This document shows, one piece after another, positions 11,161 to 22,457 of a DNA stretch of 64,000 bases. The DNA is from Tetragonia tetragonoides (lineage: Eukaryota > Streptophyta > Magnoliopsida > Caryophyllales > Aizoaceae). The notes under the pieces were generated by a model that was not told the DNA's origin, did not search any database, and saw nothing but the letters and a program-made list of their open reading frames with translations. The stretch lies in NCBI GenBank assembly GCA_038025085.1, contig CM076143.1:17097501-17161500 (forward strand), written 5' to 3'. How positions within the stretch are numbered: position 1 is the stretch's first letter; every line of letters starts with the position of its first letter. The position numbers and the translations under genes were made by a program.

Positions 11161-11560
11161 TTCTCAAGACAAGTCCCTTTTTTCTCCGATTTTGGACACT
11201 TTCCTTAACCGATTTGGACTCAAATTTGTCTCTTTTTCCTATTTCAGCTAATATTTATATTTTGTATTATTTCCTTATTATTAATGGAAGCTCCACAATT
11301 TCCTTATTTCTTTTTTGGATGATTATCATCTTTTCTTTTTTATATCTTTTATTTTTATTCATCCCTTTTTCCTTATTATTTTCATTTCATTTTTCACCCC
11401 TTTCCTTTTTTCATTTTTTTAGGGGGGTGGGGTACACCCAATTTTAACTTTTGGTTGTACCCTTTTTTGCTAAATGGCTATTACTTGCGCTTTTGCTTGA
11501 ATACTTGTGCATTTGCGTTAGCCTAATTATCTGCAGGGACCAATAAATAAGCAGGCAATA
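11161..11560. other. Pyrimidine-rich spacer between antisense genes of element A
   Basis: About 400 bases of T-rich sequence with no supported gene. A GGGGTGGGGTACACCC motif at about 11425-11440 matches a GGGGAAGGGGTACCCC motif at 24654-24669 in element B, at the same place between the two antisense genes. Confidence 0.5.
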
Positions 11561-11610
11561 TTTACAAGCAAAGTCCGAATGTTTGTTCAAAACAAATGTT
11601 AAAATGTATT

Positions 11611-13054
11611 TCACACAAATACATTATCATAAAAATCATCACCCGCATCAGCATCTGTACGGGGCAGCTCAAAGTGGTCCTCCGACCTCCGCGGCTCATC
11701 ACCAAAGATCGACGCCACAAACTGGCTAGGGTCAAAGGATGAATGTCGGGCAGGCTCCTGGTATGAACTCCCTTCCCCAGCATAACTCGAATCATACCCC
11801 CACGAAGAATGAGGAGGCATGATAGGCATCGTAGGAGCAGGAACCGGGGGCTGGTAATAGAGACCACCATAAGAAGGATATCCCGCATACCCAGGATAAG
11901 AAGGATACCTCGGCATAGGCATAGGAGAAGCCTCCACATACAGAGTCATTCTACTCCCACCAGGACGGTCCGTCCGATGTACAGGCACCCTCTCTCTCCT
12001 AGGACTCTCCCTCCGAGGGCTCCTCTCGCGTGAATGGCTACGCTCAGAAGAGCTCACGACCTCATCATCCGAAAAAACCACCTGTCATGACCGACGAGGA
12101 AGGGGTCGACGGTACTCAACCTGCAGCCCACCAAAAATATATAAGATACATTTCTCGAAGCATGTAACTTTGAAAATGCAAAATCAAGTTTACCTTGTTC
12201 AAGTCAGCTCTTGAGCAAGTAACCCTTCGAGAGAGTCCGGGATATCCAGGACTTCATGGCATGCATCATCTTGAAGACCTTCCCGGTCTGCTCACGATCA
12301 AGCTACACAAAGAAAAGTTAGTACAAGCATACAAATCGGTAAAGTATCGTACACATCGTTAAAATAACAAATTTACCCCTGGATGCCCAACTGGAAGAGG
12401 AAGGCCGTGGATGTCCTCATCAAGGTCCTCTGTCATGGGGATTTCCCCCCAGCACTCCTTCCCACCATAATCCCGACCTCGGACCCGCATGTCCGGGATA
12501 TCCACCTCGATATCATCAACCCGAGGCGCCTACAAAACAAAGAAGTTAGCATCAACAAGGATAAAAAAAAGGCATAGAATATCAAACATTAAATTCTTAC
12601 CTTCAAACCCACAAATGAAGGCATGAGGTGATCACGGCGGAACTACTCATAGTGCCCCGTAAGCTCCTCCGCGGGCTCTCTCAAATACCGCATAGCATCC
12701 GAGCCCACCATGGCCTCCACAACTTGCTCGCAAGACAAGCACCTCACCAAGAACATGGTAGAGGGAGGATCTAAAGGAATCCTCGGGCCCTCCAAATCGG
12801 GATAAACCTGACGAAAGATCCGCTCTCCTAGATACCACTCAAGAGAGAATGGGCCCGCAATCAGGATCCTCTGACGGTCCACTGCCCTAGAAACTATGAT
12901 GGTATCCGGAGCCGACTCATGATACTTCGCCCATGGGAAGTATTTAATCTGCACAAGCATACAACATAAGATATTTCCACACCAAGAAGTACAATCCATG
13001 CAACAAAGAGCAAATATTACGTTACCTTGTGCCAGTCCAAGCGCAAGAGGGCCT
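11611..13054 (-). pseudogene. Element A antisense gene 2, 3' exons (split by element B)
   Basis: This is the 3' half of the gene that starts at 32238; element B separates the two parts. Minus-strand exons with GT-AG borders are readable. The broken exon resumes at 13049 and ends at 13026 (AAG then GTAACG). The next runs from 12948 (after TTGTGCAG) to 12601, with FPWAKY and PRIPLDPPSTMFLVRCL. Two small exons lie near 12530-12380 and 12300-12190. The last is a low-complexity Pro/Tyr/Ser-rich exon with RERSPRRESPRRE, ending at 11611. The order and several motifs (EGPRIPLDPPS-like, then a D-P-x-x-F tail) match element B at 24855-26180. Stops after GHYE (near 12650) and at other exons show decay. 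Function unknown beyond the mobile-domain assignment given for the 5' half. Confidence 0.65.
13050..13054 (+). other. Target-site duplication of element B, left copy
   Basis: GGCCT immediately before the 5' LTR start TGTAG; the identical GGCCT follows the 3' LTR at 30902-30906. A 5-bp duplication is typical for Ty3/gypsy integrase. Confidence 0.95.
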
Positions 13055-13409
13055 TGTAGACACCAAAAATTGTGTCTATAATAAGTCCCCGTAAAAACCC
13101 GATGATGAAAGGATTGGATTTTGCTTGAACTTGGGTTGTGAGAATAATTGCTCTGATGATTAGCCCATTTCATTTGAATTAACCAGTGGAAGCCTCTTGT
13201 ACAGTGATCCAAACCAAATGGACTCAATTCAATTGGAGTCCAAAACTGAGAGATAGGCCTCTTTGAACCTAAGGGCCCGAAAGGGAACCCAAACCCATGA
13301 GCCAACCCTTGCTCAAACAAGGAAACTTAGTCAAATCCAGTGTGGACCCCCTCGGAAGAGCCTCCCCCGTGTGAAAAGCACGTCAGGCGCCTATACAGGC
13401 ATGTCGCTC

Positions 13410-13530
13410 CAGGTCCAAGCGGCCACGCTTAAGCTCAAGCAGCTTGACTGCTTGTCTTGCGGCTAAGCCGCTTGCCAAGCGGTCTGACCGCTTGTCCTGC
13501 CAGCTTGGCCGCTTGGCCTACCTGTATGGC
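13410..13530. repeat. GC-rich palindromic array in the 5' LTR of element B
   Basis: Units such as GCGGCTAAGCCGC and AAGCGGTCTGACCGCTTG repeat here. Each pairs GCGG with CCGC around a short centre. The array lies about 80 bases upstream of the LTR TATA box, in what should be U3. The same kind of array precedes both antisense genes of this element. The preceding GGCGCCTATACAGG (about 13388-13401) also recurs on the minus strand ahead of antisense gene 1 (near 24345-24358). Confidence 0.8.
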
Positions 13531-13609
13531 CGCCTGGACCTTTTCTCGCGGACGGCGAATTCGAGGCCCATTTGATTTCCTTGCCAAACCATAGCAGCTC
13601 CCCCTCTTC

Positions 13610-13617
13610 TATATAAA
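13610..13617 (+). promoter_or_regulatory. TATA box of element B 5' LTR
   Basis: TCTATATAAACAA in a C/T-rich context is a good plant TATA box and should set transcription start about 30 bases downstream. The 3' LTR copy reads TGTATAAAC at 29871-29879, so it is weakened there. Confidence 0.7.
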
Positions 13618-14642
13618 CAAACCTTAGGGTTCAGTTGAAGAGGTTGGACATTCTCTCTGAAGGGTTGGGAATATTAGAGGTTGGTCTGTTGGTTGGCAGT
13701 TTCTCTCTCAAGTTGGAGACCCCTAGCCTGAAAACTCTCTCTCTCTTACATTAAACCAGAAATTCTGATTCTACTCCTTCTTTAGGGTTAGCCCTAGCAC
13801 CACAAAATAAAGCCTTCACACTTCATCAAAAGCATGAATTCAAGCAATATAACCCAATACGTTCATTGTGAGCATCCAGGTAATCCAACCTAATGGTTTT
13901 CAATAATTTTTGTACTGCTTAGTATTACTGACGATGTTGGTTTATGTGATATGTACATGCATGGTGCGTTTTGGGTGAAAGGGCTTGTATTAAGCCTAAT
14001 TATTGGATGAATGCATGTCTTTAATTTTGCTATCTATTGCTTTTGTTATGAATGAATCATGCTTTGTTTGTGGATTGGTGGATAAATTATGTGTTTGACC
14101 TCTAACTTGCAGGTTTTAGCATATTTATCGTTTTTTAGCAATAAAAGCATGTAACTTGATAAATTGTTAAAAGTGGACACAATAATAATATTTGCTCAAC
14201 CCATTAGTTAAAACTAGGAATTTGGACAAATTGAACCTTGTTTGGAACCGTAACATCAATAATTATATTGAATCGATTAGTAAAGGCCGTTGTTGTCAAC
14301 GGGCGAGTTGGGTGCCTAACACCTTCCTAGCTCTTACCTAAGCCCCCGAACTCATTTATGAAGTCAATTTCCCAATAGGGATTGGGGTGCACAGGAGTTG
14401 AGTTGGCGTCTTTCTAGACTATCGACATGACTCCAAGGTTTCCAAATTACCTTAAAGTTTGGTGGCGACTTCCAACAATCTTAATTATGTCCTTGGTGCA
14501 TAAATATTTACGTGCATTCACACTCAAAGATTCACAAAATTCGAACACCACCGCGCTCTCCCAAGATGTCCGGAAACCCGAACTCGGAAAGGGTCGAAGG
14601 AAGACGCGCGAAAAGAGGGGAGAAAAATACGGCAGCCTACAG

Positions 14643-14660
14643 TGGCGACTTCACTGGTTC
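14643..14660 (+). other. Element B primer binding site, degenerate tRNA-Arg type
   Basis: TGGCGACTTCACTGGTTC sits one base after the LTR end. It matches the PBS of element A apart from a T for C change and the 3' end, consistent with a mutated tRNA-Arg site. Confidence 0.75.
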
Positions 14661-15309
14661 ACTACCTTGGGTGTTCTCATTATTATTTTGTGATTTGTCA
14701 TTCATCTATTAATTTGCATTCATGTGCATGCGCTTGCGCGACTTCCAAGCTTGTTTTTACAAGTTCAAACTAGTTTTTAGCCAATGGAGTGTGGTGAAGT
14801 GCCTTGGTAAGAATCCACTCTATTCTTCTTTGCCAAGAAACATGGATCCCCCCACCTCATGTACCATCCTATGCATTCGTCCACTCGACGAGTAGGATAA
14901 CTAGAATGCCTCACATTGTCGTGCATCCCGCGGATTGTAGTACATTCTTGATCATGAGTACCTTTTGACCAAAACCCTTAAGCTTACCCCATCGCATGAA
15001 CTAGAACCAATGTTTTAGGTTGAAACTCAGCCCCATGTCCATACTAGATCTTCATAATCATGTCATTTGCGTTGTTGTGCTGTTTGCCCATATGTGAATG
15101 CAATCTTTGTGTAGTCTTTTTGGTCGTCATAGAATATTAGGTTAGACCCCAATTAGGATCTTTTCCATTTTTAAGTCTAGATTTTGTCCTAAGATTGAGT
15201 CTAGAATCTTTATTTTTAGGAAACAATATCCCTGAATGTTCTATATGATGCTCGTTCCCTTAGGAAAGATTTGGATGTTTTATTCTTTCTTTTTATTTAG
15301 GTAGTGAGT
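14661..15309 (+). other. Element B leader
   Basis: Noncoding leader, shorter than in A. The block AGAATATTAGG...GAGTCTAGAATCTTT...TTTTTAGGAA at 15131-15225 matches element A's leader. No gene is supported. Confidence 0.55.
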
Positions 15310-15715
15310 CTAGGTCAAAGGATCTCGATAATATCTCCCTTTCCCTTTTAGTCAAGAGTATGATATCTTTTGCTTTATCCCATATTGAGTCGAGATAATA
15401 TCTCTCCCCTCTCCTTTTAGTCAAGAGTATAATATCTTTTACTTTATCCCATATTGAGTCGAGATAATATCTCTCCCCTTTCCTTTTAGTCAAGAGTATA
15501 ATATCTTTTGCTTTATCCCATATTGAGTCGAGATAATATCTCTCCCCTCTCCTTTTAGTCAAGAGTATAATATCTTTTGCTTTATCCCATATTGAGTGGA
15601 GATAATATCTCTTCCCTTCCCTTTTACTCAAGAATATAATATCTTTTGCTTTATCCCATATTGAGTCGAGATAATATCTCTCCCCTTCCCTTTTAGTCAA
15701 GAATAGATCCTGACC
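15310..15715. repeat. 69-bp tandem repeat array replacing the gag N terminus
   Basis: Six units with a strict 69-bp period; the motif GAGATAATAT falls at 15392, 15461, 15530, 15599 and 15668, with a variant at 15323. Unit content is TTTTAGTCAAGAGTATAATA, then CTTTATCCCATATTGAGTCG. As 69 is 23 codons, the minus strand stays open for 147 codons (15736-15293) as a 23-residue repeat. I treat that ORF as a by-product because nothing else supports expression. The array abuts gag sequence that in element A is internal. Confidence 0.9.
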
Positions 15716-15741
15716 TCTATATTCATCTTTTCTCACAAACC

Positions 15742-17354
15742 TTGGACCCCACTGTTAGGGCATGGTTTTTCAAGCTTGAGCCCAATCAAATTCAAGAATT
15801 AAGCAAAGTGTCCAGTTTATTCCACACTAGGTACGCCAACAACGTCATCCAACCAACTACCATGAGAGAGCTGGAAGCGATAAAGCAACGTGAAAATGAA
15901 AGCTTCACTGATTTTGTTAAGAAATGGAGAACTAAAGTGGCCAAAATGCTCGACCGTCCATCTGAGAAAGAGAAAATTCGGAAACTCATCAGGAACTTAC
16001 AGCCTCCTTACTTGAATCCTCTCAAATACCAAGCAATTACTTCATACACACAACTCAATAGTGCGGGATTGCTCATAGAGGACGATCAAGCACTTAAAAA
16101 TGAGAAAAGTAAGGCCAAGGGCACTTATAACTCGAACTACAAAAAGAACCCCAATTCGGGAAACTCTTCCAAGAAGGTTAATGAAGTCAATGTTGTCTAC
16201 GACAAACAGCAAAGGCACTACACCCCATTGGGCATAACCTATGCTAAAGCTTTGGAAAAGCTTGTCAAGAATGACTATCTCAATGCCGTGGGCCCCACTC
16301 CGGATCCCGACATCGAAAAGAGGAGCCCATCATGGAATCCCAATCTTTATTGCAAATTCCATAGAGGAAAAGGACCGAGAAGTGTTGGACACTCAAGAAT
16401 AAAAGCCAGGATCTTTTTGACAATGGAATTATTCCCAAGCCAAAGAATGTTCCCACTCCGAATAACAACACCAATCCTCTAGGTGCGGTTTTCGTCATTA
16501 CAAATGAAGAGGAAGAAAAGGACCCCTCTCGCTTGATTGTGCCAATTGGACATCCTGTCCCACCATTTAAGCTTGACTCCCTCCACCTAGAGGTAGCCGG
16601 AATTTGGGATAGTGATGAGGAAGATGACCATCAAACAAGGAAAAACACCCCTAAGAAATCATTGGAGGATTTGCTCACACAAATCACCGCTGGTCTAAAA
16701 CAAATAGACGAAGAGGTAACCAACATCGAGATGAAGAGAAAAGAAAGAGAGGACGCAGAAGCGTGGTCCGCATCTATCCTCCATCAAAGCATAAATCTCC
16801 CACTCAGTCACGCCCCATCCATGAGGGATATGACCAAAAGAGACTTCTCCCCATTACCTCTCCGTCTTACCCACACTCTTGAAATACTCATAAGTATTGG
16901 GATCATACGACCACTGGGACCTACTCCTGATCCTGTCTCTCCAGGGATTGCCTGGCACCCACGTAAGTTTTGCAATTACCACAGGGGAAGAGGCCACGAC
17001 ACTGAAAAATGTTGGGCACTGAAACACACGATTCAAGATCTCATAGAAGTTCAACCATACAGCTACAAAAACACCGCCAATCCCGAGAAGGAGTACCATA
17101 ATCAAATGCCAAAAAGGGTATATACCTCCCTCCTTTCAACCCCCACTCAAATCTTTCAGGATCTTTTTTGGAAAGGTATTCTAGGACCCATCGGGCCAAC
17201 ACCCGATCCAGATCCAGGAAATAAGAGTAAGAACTGGAACAATACCTCTTTTTGCATCTATCACCGAGGAAGGGGACATCATACGAACGAGTGTGTGCAC
17301 CTGGAACGCAAGATACAAGACCTCGTTGACGAGGGGGTCGTCCACATGCTATGA
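15742..17354 (+). pseudogene. gag: Element B gag, N-truncated, with three zinc-knuckle modules
   Basis: The alignment with element A starts only at LDPTVRAWFFKL (A position about 2800), so roughly the first 150 residues are missing. The Gag core FTDFVKKWRTKVAKM is present at about 15906. Three knuckle modules follow, each introduced by GPTPDP: CKFHRGKG with its H lost and C restored after a frameshift near 16374; CNYHRGRGHDTEKC (near 16972); and CIYHRGRGHHTNEC (near 17254). Element A has only one. A net loss of bases inside the first knuckle splits the gene into two frames (15742-16482 and about 16377-17354). Without its N terminus the product is unlikely to assemble by itself. Confidence 0.85.
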
Positions 17355-18000
17355 GGCCTTGTCCGACACCCTTAACAAAGGAAGGATAACCTTCATCCCT
17401 CCTTTGCTTGTAATAAGGAGACTAAACTTTGATTGGGTAGAGGACACACCCAACAACGCTTTGGGTCTATTATTTGGACAAGAGCATCGTCATCCAAAAG
17501 ATGAAGAGCTCCACAATGTCAATAATGCAATTTAAGATGCGAACTTTGACCCAACTAAGTTGATCACTCCAAACGAGGGTCAACTCATAAAGCAGAAACG
17601 CATCATAAGCTGAACAGGAGCCAACGGGAAGAAGATCAAGATCACGATCTCCGAGGAATCCAAGCCCGGCACCAACACCGATTCCGACCGGACTGAGTCT
17701 GATTCCGAAGACAAGTCTAATATAGTAGAGTCGGGTGGTCCACCCAAATCTATGCTTAATTCTGTTTGCAAGTCTAATAATGTTAAAGCCAATAGTAATG
17801 GCTCAGTTGATGTTCCAGTTTCCTCTATCAATGAAATAATTACTGATTTTGCTTACTTCTTGGATTACTTAGTAGCTAATAATTCAAAAGATGAACAAGA
17901 ATGGCCCAAAGAAGTAACTAAAGCACTATTAGAGCATGAACAAAAGACTTCAATTGTGGAAGAAACAGAATTAATCAATCTTACAAACGATCAAGAGCCG
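17355..18000 (+). other. Element B gag-RT linker, no protease
   Basis: Disrupted coding sequence readable in pieces (DWVEDTPNNALGLLFGQE near 17430, DANFDPTKLITP near 17536, IITDFAYFLDYLVANN near 17839). These match the A linker at 5040-5530. The roughly 1.3 kb that holds protease in A (about 3700-5000) has no counterpart, so protease has been deleted. Confidence 0.65.
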
Positions 18001-19470
18001 CGCCAAGTGCGCATTGGCTTATCGTTAACTCCCAAAGAGCGAGAAAGCTTTATAAACCTCTTAAAAGAATACATAGACGTTTTCACTTGGTCCTACAAAG
18101 ATATGCCGGGAATAAGTCGTGAGATAGCACAGCATACAATACCTCTCAATCCGGATTCAAAACCAGTAAAGTAAAAACTGCGTCGAATGAAACCTGAGTG
18201 GACACTGAAAATCAAAGAAGAGGTGCAGAAACAGCTCGCAGCAGGTTTTATTAGGGTTGCTCAAGATCCAGAATGGGTTGCTAACATAGTGCCCGTTCCA
18301 AAAAAGGATGGCAAAGTAAGGATGTGCGTCGATTTCAGAGATCTAAAGAAGGCAAGTCCAAAGGACGACTTTCCCTTGCCACATATAGACGTACTGGTAG
18401 ATAATACCGCAGGACATGCCCTCTTATCATTCATGGATGGCTATGCAGTGTATAACTAAATACAAATGGCCAAAGAAGATATGGAGAAAACCACCTTCAT
18501 AACCCAATGGGAGACATATTGCTACACCGTCATGCCTTTCGGGTTGAAGAACGCGGGAGCAACATACCAAAGAACCGCAACTTCCTTTCTACATGACATG
18601 ATGCACAAGGAAGCTGAGGTGTACGTAGACGATATGATCATCAAGTCCAAGGAGAGAGAAGGGCATATACCCTCTCTAAAGAATTTCTTTGACAGGCTTC
18701 GGACTACAATATGAGATTGAATCCTCAAAAGTGCGCATTTGGAGTAAATTCTGGCAAGCTCTTAGGATTCGTCATAAGCACAAGAGGCGTTAAAATTGAT
18801 CCTACCAAAATCAAAGCTATAAGAGACATGCCATCTCCCAAAAATGAAAAGGAGATAAGAGGATTCTTAGGACGGCTCCAATATATAATTCGATTCATAT
18901 CCCAATTGACTATTACATGCGAGCCCATCTTCAAAAAGCTCAAAAAGGACACTAAATCTACCTGGGATGATCAATGCCAGCAAGCCTTTGACAAGATTAA
19001 GGAATACTTAGCTAATCCACCTGTATTGGTTCCGCCAATTCCGGGAAAACCACTTATGCTATACCTAACAGTCACAGAAATCGCAATGGGTGCTATGTTG
19101 GCCCAAAAGGTGGAGAATGATGAAAAGGCAATATACTACCTTAGCAAGAAATTCCTAGAATAAGAAACATGCTACTCCACATTAGAGAAAACGTGTCTCA
19201 CATTGGTCACTGCAACAAAGAAACTTCGACATTACATGCTACAACACTCTATCCATATAAAATCAAGGATGAATCCACTAAAGTACTTATTCGAAAAACC
19301 CATTCTTAGTGGAAGAATAGCAAGGTGGACTGTCATGCTTTTAGAATTCGATCTAACTTTTGAATACAAAAGGCGATCAAAGGACTTGCCATTTCTGAAC
19401 ATCTCGCTGAAAACCCAGCTATCAACGAAGATGCTACACACGACTTTCCCGATGAAGGAATAATGAGTGT
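18001..19470 (+). pseudogene. pol: Element B reverse transcriptase, broken
   Basis: Motifs in order: VPKKDGKVRMCVDFRDLKK (near 18295), SFMDGY (18429), MPFGLKNAGATYQR (near 18532), intact catalytic YVDDM (near 18622) and LGFVIS (near 18763). Breaks: a TAA at 18172-18174, a stop after DGYAVYN at about 18457-18459 where A has glutamine, a frameshift near 18710, a stop after KKFLE at 19161-19163 and another frameshift near 19375. The catalytic box is better preserved than in element A. The N-terminal part (18001-18174) carries VRIGLSLTPKERESF, also seen in A. Confidence 0.9.
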
Positions 19471-19479
19471 CGAAGAACC

Positions 19480-19880
19480 ACTTGGCAGTTGTACTTTGAA
19501 GGAGCATCAAACCAAAAAGGTTATGGTGTAGGAGTATTATTAGTCACCTCCGAAGGCGCACATACTCCCATAGCCGTCAAATTAGACCATGAGGTAACCA
19601 ACAACGACGCTGAATATGAAGCATGCATCATTGATTTAGAAGCGGCATTAGAACTACAAATTAAGGATCAAAAGTTATATGGAGATTCAACTCTCATCAT
19701 AAACCAAGTCTCCAAAAAGTGGAAAGTGAAAAGGGAATCCCTGGCACCTTACCAGGAATATCTTGAAAAGATAGTTAAATATTTCACTTATGTCCATTTC
19801 ACATACCTTCCTAGAGATGACAACCAGTTTGCGGACACCTTAGCAAAAATGACTTCCATGATAAATATTCCAGATGATGT
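19480..19880 (+). pseudogene. Element B RNase H domain with altered first catalytic residue
   Basis: The domain is open in one frame from 19489. Motifs are YFEGASNQKG, NNDAEYEA, YGDSTLI and RDDNQFADTLA. The first motif is FDGAS in element A and in active relatives; here aspartate is glutamate. The second reads NNDAEYEA instead of NNGAEYEA. A loss of cleavage activity is likely. It is continuous with integrase. Confidence 0.8.
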
Positions 19881-19959
19881 AATCTCCATGCCCATTCACA
19901 TTCAAAGGCGCACTAAGCCCGCCTTTTGTAATGCACTTGAAGTACGCGCCAATGAGGAA

Positions 19960-21215
19960 GAAGAAGAGGAAAGGTTTACCAACATTCTCAATCTACTCGC
20001 CAAAGGTGATTACCCTCCACAATCAACGCCTAGGGCACAAAGAGCTTTAAGAAGACTAGCCGCACAATACATAGATGTACAAGGCAAACTTTATAAAAAG
20101 ACACCACAAGGGCTATGTCTTCTATGCTTAAAGGAACGTGGGCCCATCAAAGTCATGAGCGATATACATAACGGCGTATGTGGTCCCCATATGAATGGAC
20201 TCACCTTGGTCAAGAAAATCCTAAGGAAAGGATACTATTGGACCACAATGGAAAAGGACTGCATCGAATACGTGAGAAAGTGCACACGCTGCCAATTCCA
20301 CGCCAATTTACAACATAGACCTCCTACTCCTCTACATACGTTCACTTCACCATGGCCGTTCTCTGCATGGGATATTGACATCATTGGAAAAATCACCCCT
20401 ACAGCAAAAGGAGGCCATGAATACATATTAGTCGCAATAGATTATTTTACCAAATGGGTTGAAGCTCGCTCGTACGCAATAATAGCGTCGAAACACGTGG
20501 CAAAGTTCATACATGACAACATCATTACCAGATATGGGGTACCCCACGAAATCATAAGTGATCACGGGTCCCAATTCAAAAAGGATGTTGCCGAGCTTTT
20601 CACTAAGTTTAAAATTCAACATCGATAGTCTTCACCTTATAGGCCACAAACGAATGGAGCCGTAGAATCAGCAAAAAAAAACGTGAAGCAAATGATAGCC
20701 AAAATAACGGAAAACTACGAAGATTGGCCTGACAAGCTACAATTCGCCTTATGGGGTTATAGAACCACTATTCGATCCTCAACAGGAGCAACACCTCATT
20801 CTTTAGTATACGGAATGGAGGCGGTACTCCTAGTCGAGGTAGAAATCTCCTCTTTAAGGATAGCTTTGGAAAGTGAATTACCCGAAGTGGATTGGATCCA
20901 GGCCCGGTATGACCAATTGATCTTGTTAGACGAAAGACGACTAAATGCCCTACATTATGGTCATGTCTATCAAGAAAGGATGGCAAGACATTTTGATCAA
21001 CGATTCAAGGCTAGAGGACTAAAAGAAGGAGACTTAGTCCTAAAAGAGGTAAGACCAATTGTATCGACCCTTGGGGGAAGTTGAAGCCTAATTGGGTCGG
21101 ACCATACATTATCAAGACAATATTGTCCGGTGGAGCGGTAAAGTTAATGGATTTAGACGGCAACGAGTTCACTCAACTCACAATTATGGACCAACTGAAA
21201 CGATTCTATGCATAA
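19960..21215 (+). pseudogene. Element B integrase, nearly intact with two stops
   Basis: HHCC domain (HNGVCGPHMNG, CTRCQ, 20170-20295) and DDE core: D in WDIDIIG (near 20370), D in SDHGSQF (near 20560; A has SDNGSHF), E in VESAKK (near 20663). One TAG after KIQHR at 20626-20628 and a frame break near 21080 are the main lesions. The C terminus has ELPEVDWIQARYDQLILL and ends MDQLKRFYA with a TAA at 21213-21215, like A. Integrase of element B or a relative must have been active in trans or in cis when B inserted with a clean 5-bp duplication. Confidence 0.9.
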
Positions 21216-21297
21216 ATGTTAAATCTTTGAGAGAGCCCACTAAGGCACCGAATCCAAGTCAAAATCGGTCAAACTCGTCCACATAGGACCCACCCAC

Positions 21298-21299
<2 letters not shown>

Positions 21300-21335
<36 letters not shown>
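21300..21335 (+). repeat. Poly(A) tract after integrase of element B
   Basis: A run of about 36 A, 85 bases after the end of pol, at the same place as the A-tract of element A (8870-8905). It is followed by the conserved GGCCTGATTCC / GGATATGTAGG block at 21370-21395. Confidence 0.9.
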
Positions 21336-21345
<10 letters not shown>

Positions 21346-21515
21346 GATTTGGTTTTACGAACTACATTGGCCTGATTCCGCATGGATATGTAGGTAACCC
21401 ATATAACTTGGGCCCGGCCTCTTTAATAAAATAAATCTTTAAAGGAGTTTTAATCCATTCGATTAATGCAAGCATAAGCAACTCTTTCATTAATATGCTT
21501 AAAGTTCATTACTAA

Positions 21516-22300
21516 GGGTGAGCGCAAGCGAGTACCCATCGAGTATTGCACTACCTGAAATTGGAATTGGATCCACCAGTTCCTAATTCTTAGGAATTGG
21601 AATTGGAATTGGTTACACCGGTTCCTAATTCCTACGAATTGAAATTGGATCCACCGGGTACCCACCGGTTTCTGGGTACCCACCGATTCCATATCTAAAT
21701 ATAAATTTGTATTTCTGAAAAATCAAATATTTTTAAATTAAAATGCGATGACCAATACCAATTTTCGGGAATATGTTTCAAATAATAGAAACAATCTCCA
21801 AGTTACTACAATTACAAATACTAAGACTAGGTTCTCACTGAGTGAGTACTGATTAGAGCAAGGCATGGGAAAGCATACTAAGGCAATGGAGTAGTAATTA
21901 CTGACCAAAAGGCCCAAATGCCGTAAGCCCTAAGAAGCTTTCATTGATTGACCAATACTAAATTACCAACAGTAACTTTATGTTTGCTTATATTACAGCG
22001 CTACTGTATGAGTACTGACCAATGAGTATTGACAAAATAAAGGATAATTTTCAAGTAATTACAGTTTCGGTTCCGGGTTTCCACCGGTTTCAGGTACCTG
22101 AAATTGGAATTGGTTTTACACCGGGTACCCAACCCGTTGCGGTTCCTAAAAGTCTGGAACCTGAATTGGAATTGGTTGATAACGGTTCCAATTTTCGAGA
22201 ATTGGAATTGGAATTGCTTGACAGGTTCCGGATCCAGAACGACCCGGTTCCAAACCGGTTTCGGTTTCGGTGCTGGGTACCCAGATTTTCTGCTCACCCC
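21516..22300. mobile_element. MITE-like insert in element B with GGGTGAGC termini
   Basis: Starts GGGTGAGCGCAAGCGAGTACCC and ends GGGTACCCAGATTTTCTGCTCACCC (read in parts); the ends are imperfect terminal inverted repeats. It lies between the A-tract block and antisense gene 1, in a place where element A has no such sequence. The interior is dominated by short motifs GGAATTGGAATTGG, GGTTCCAATT and ACCGGGTACCC in both orientations. The TIRs recall hAT-type MITEs, but I could not find a clear 8-bp duplication. No coding capacity. Confidence 0.6.
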
Positions 22301-22457
22301 TATCCATTACATGCTCTAATATAAAAACAAAAGTGCAAAAAAATAATAATAAATAAAAGGGCAATTCTAAACTACATCTACTTGGGCATGCAAACCCATT
22401 ATTTGAATTATACTACTAAGCACAAAAAACAAGACTTGCTGGACAACTAGAGGTGGA

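Larger units (their letters stand above)
13055..14641 (+). repeat. Element B 5' LTR
   Basis: Begins TGTAGACACC and ends GCCTACA; these ends are short inverted repeats. It carries a GC-rich palindromic array at about 13410-13530, a TATA box (TATATAAA) at 13610-13617 and the CCCCCGAACTCA block near 14343 shared with element A. The 3' LTR (29294-30901) is the same sequence with scattered substitutions and indels. Confidence 0.95.

Noticed and set aside
11145..11447. Hydrophobic frame of 100 codons resembling membrane segments
   Set aside because: T-rich spacer between antisense genes; no conservation with the same spacer in element B.
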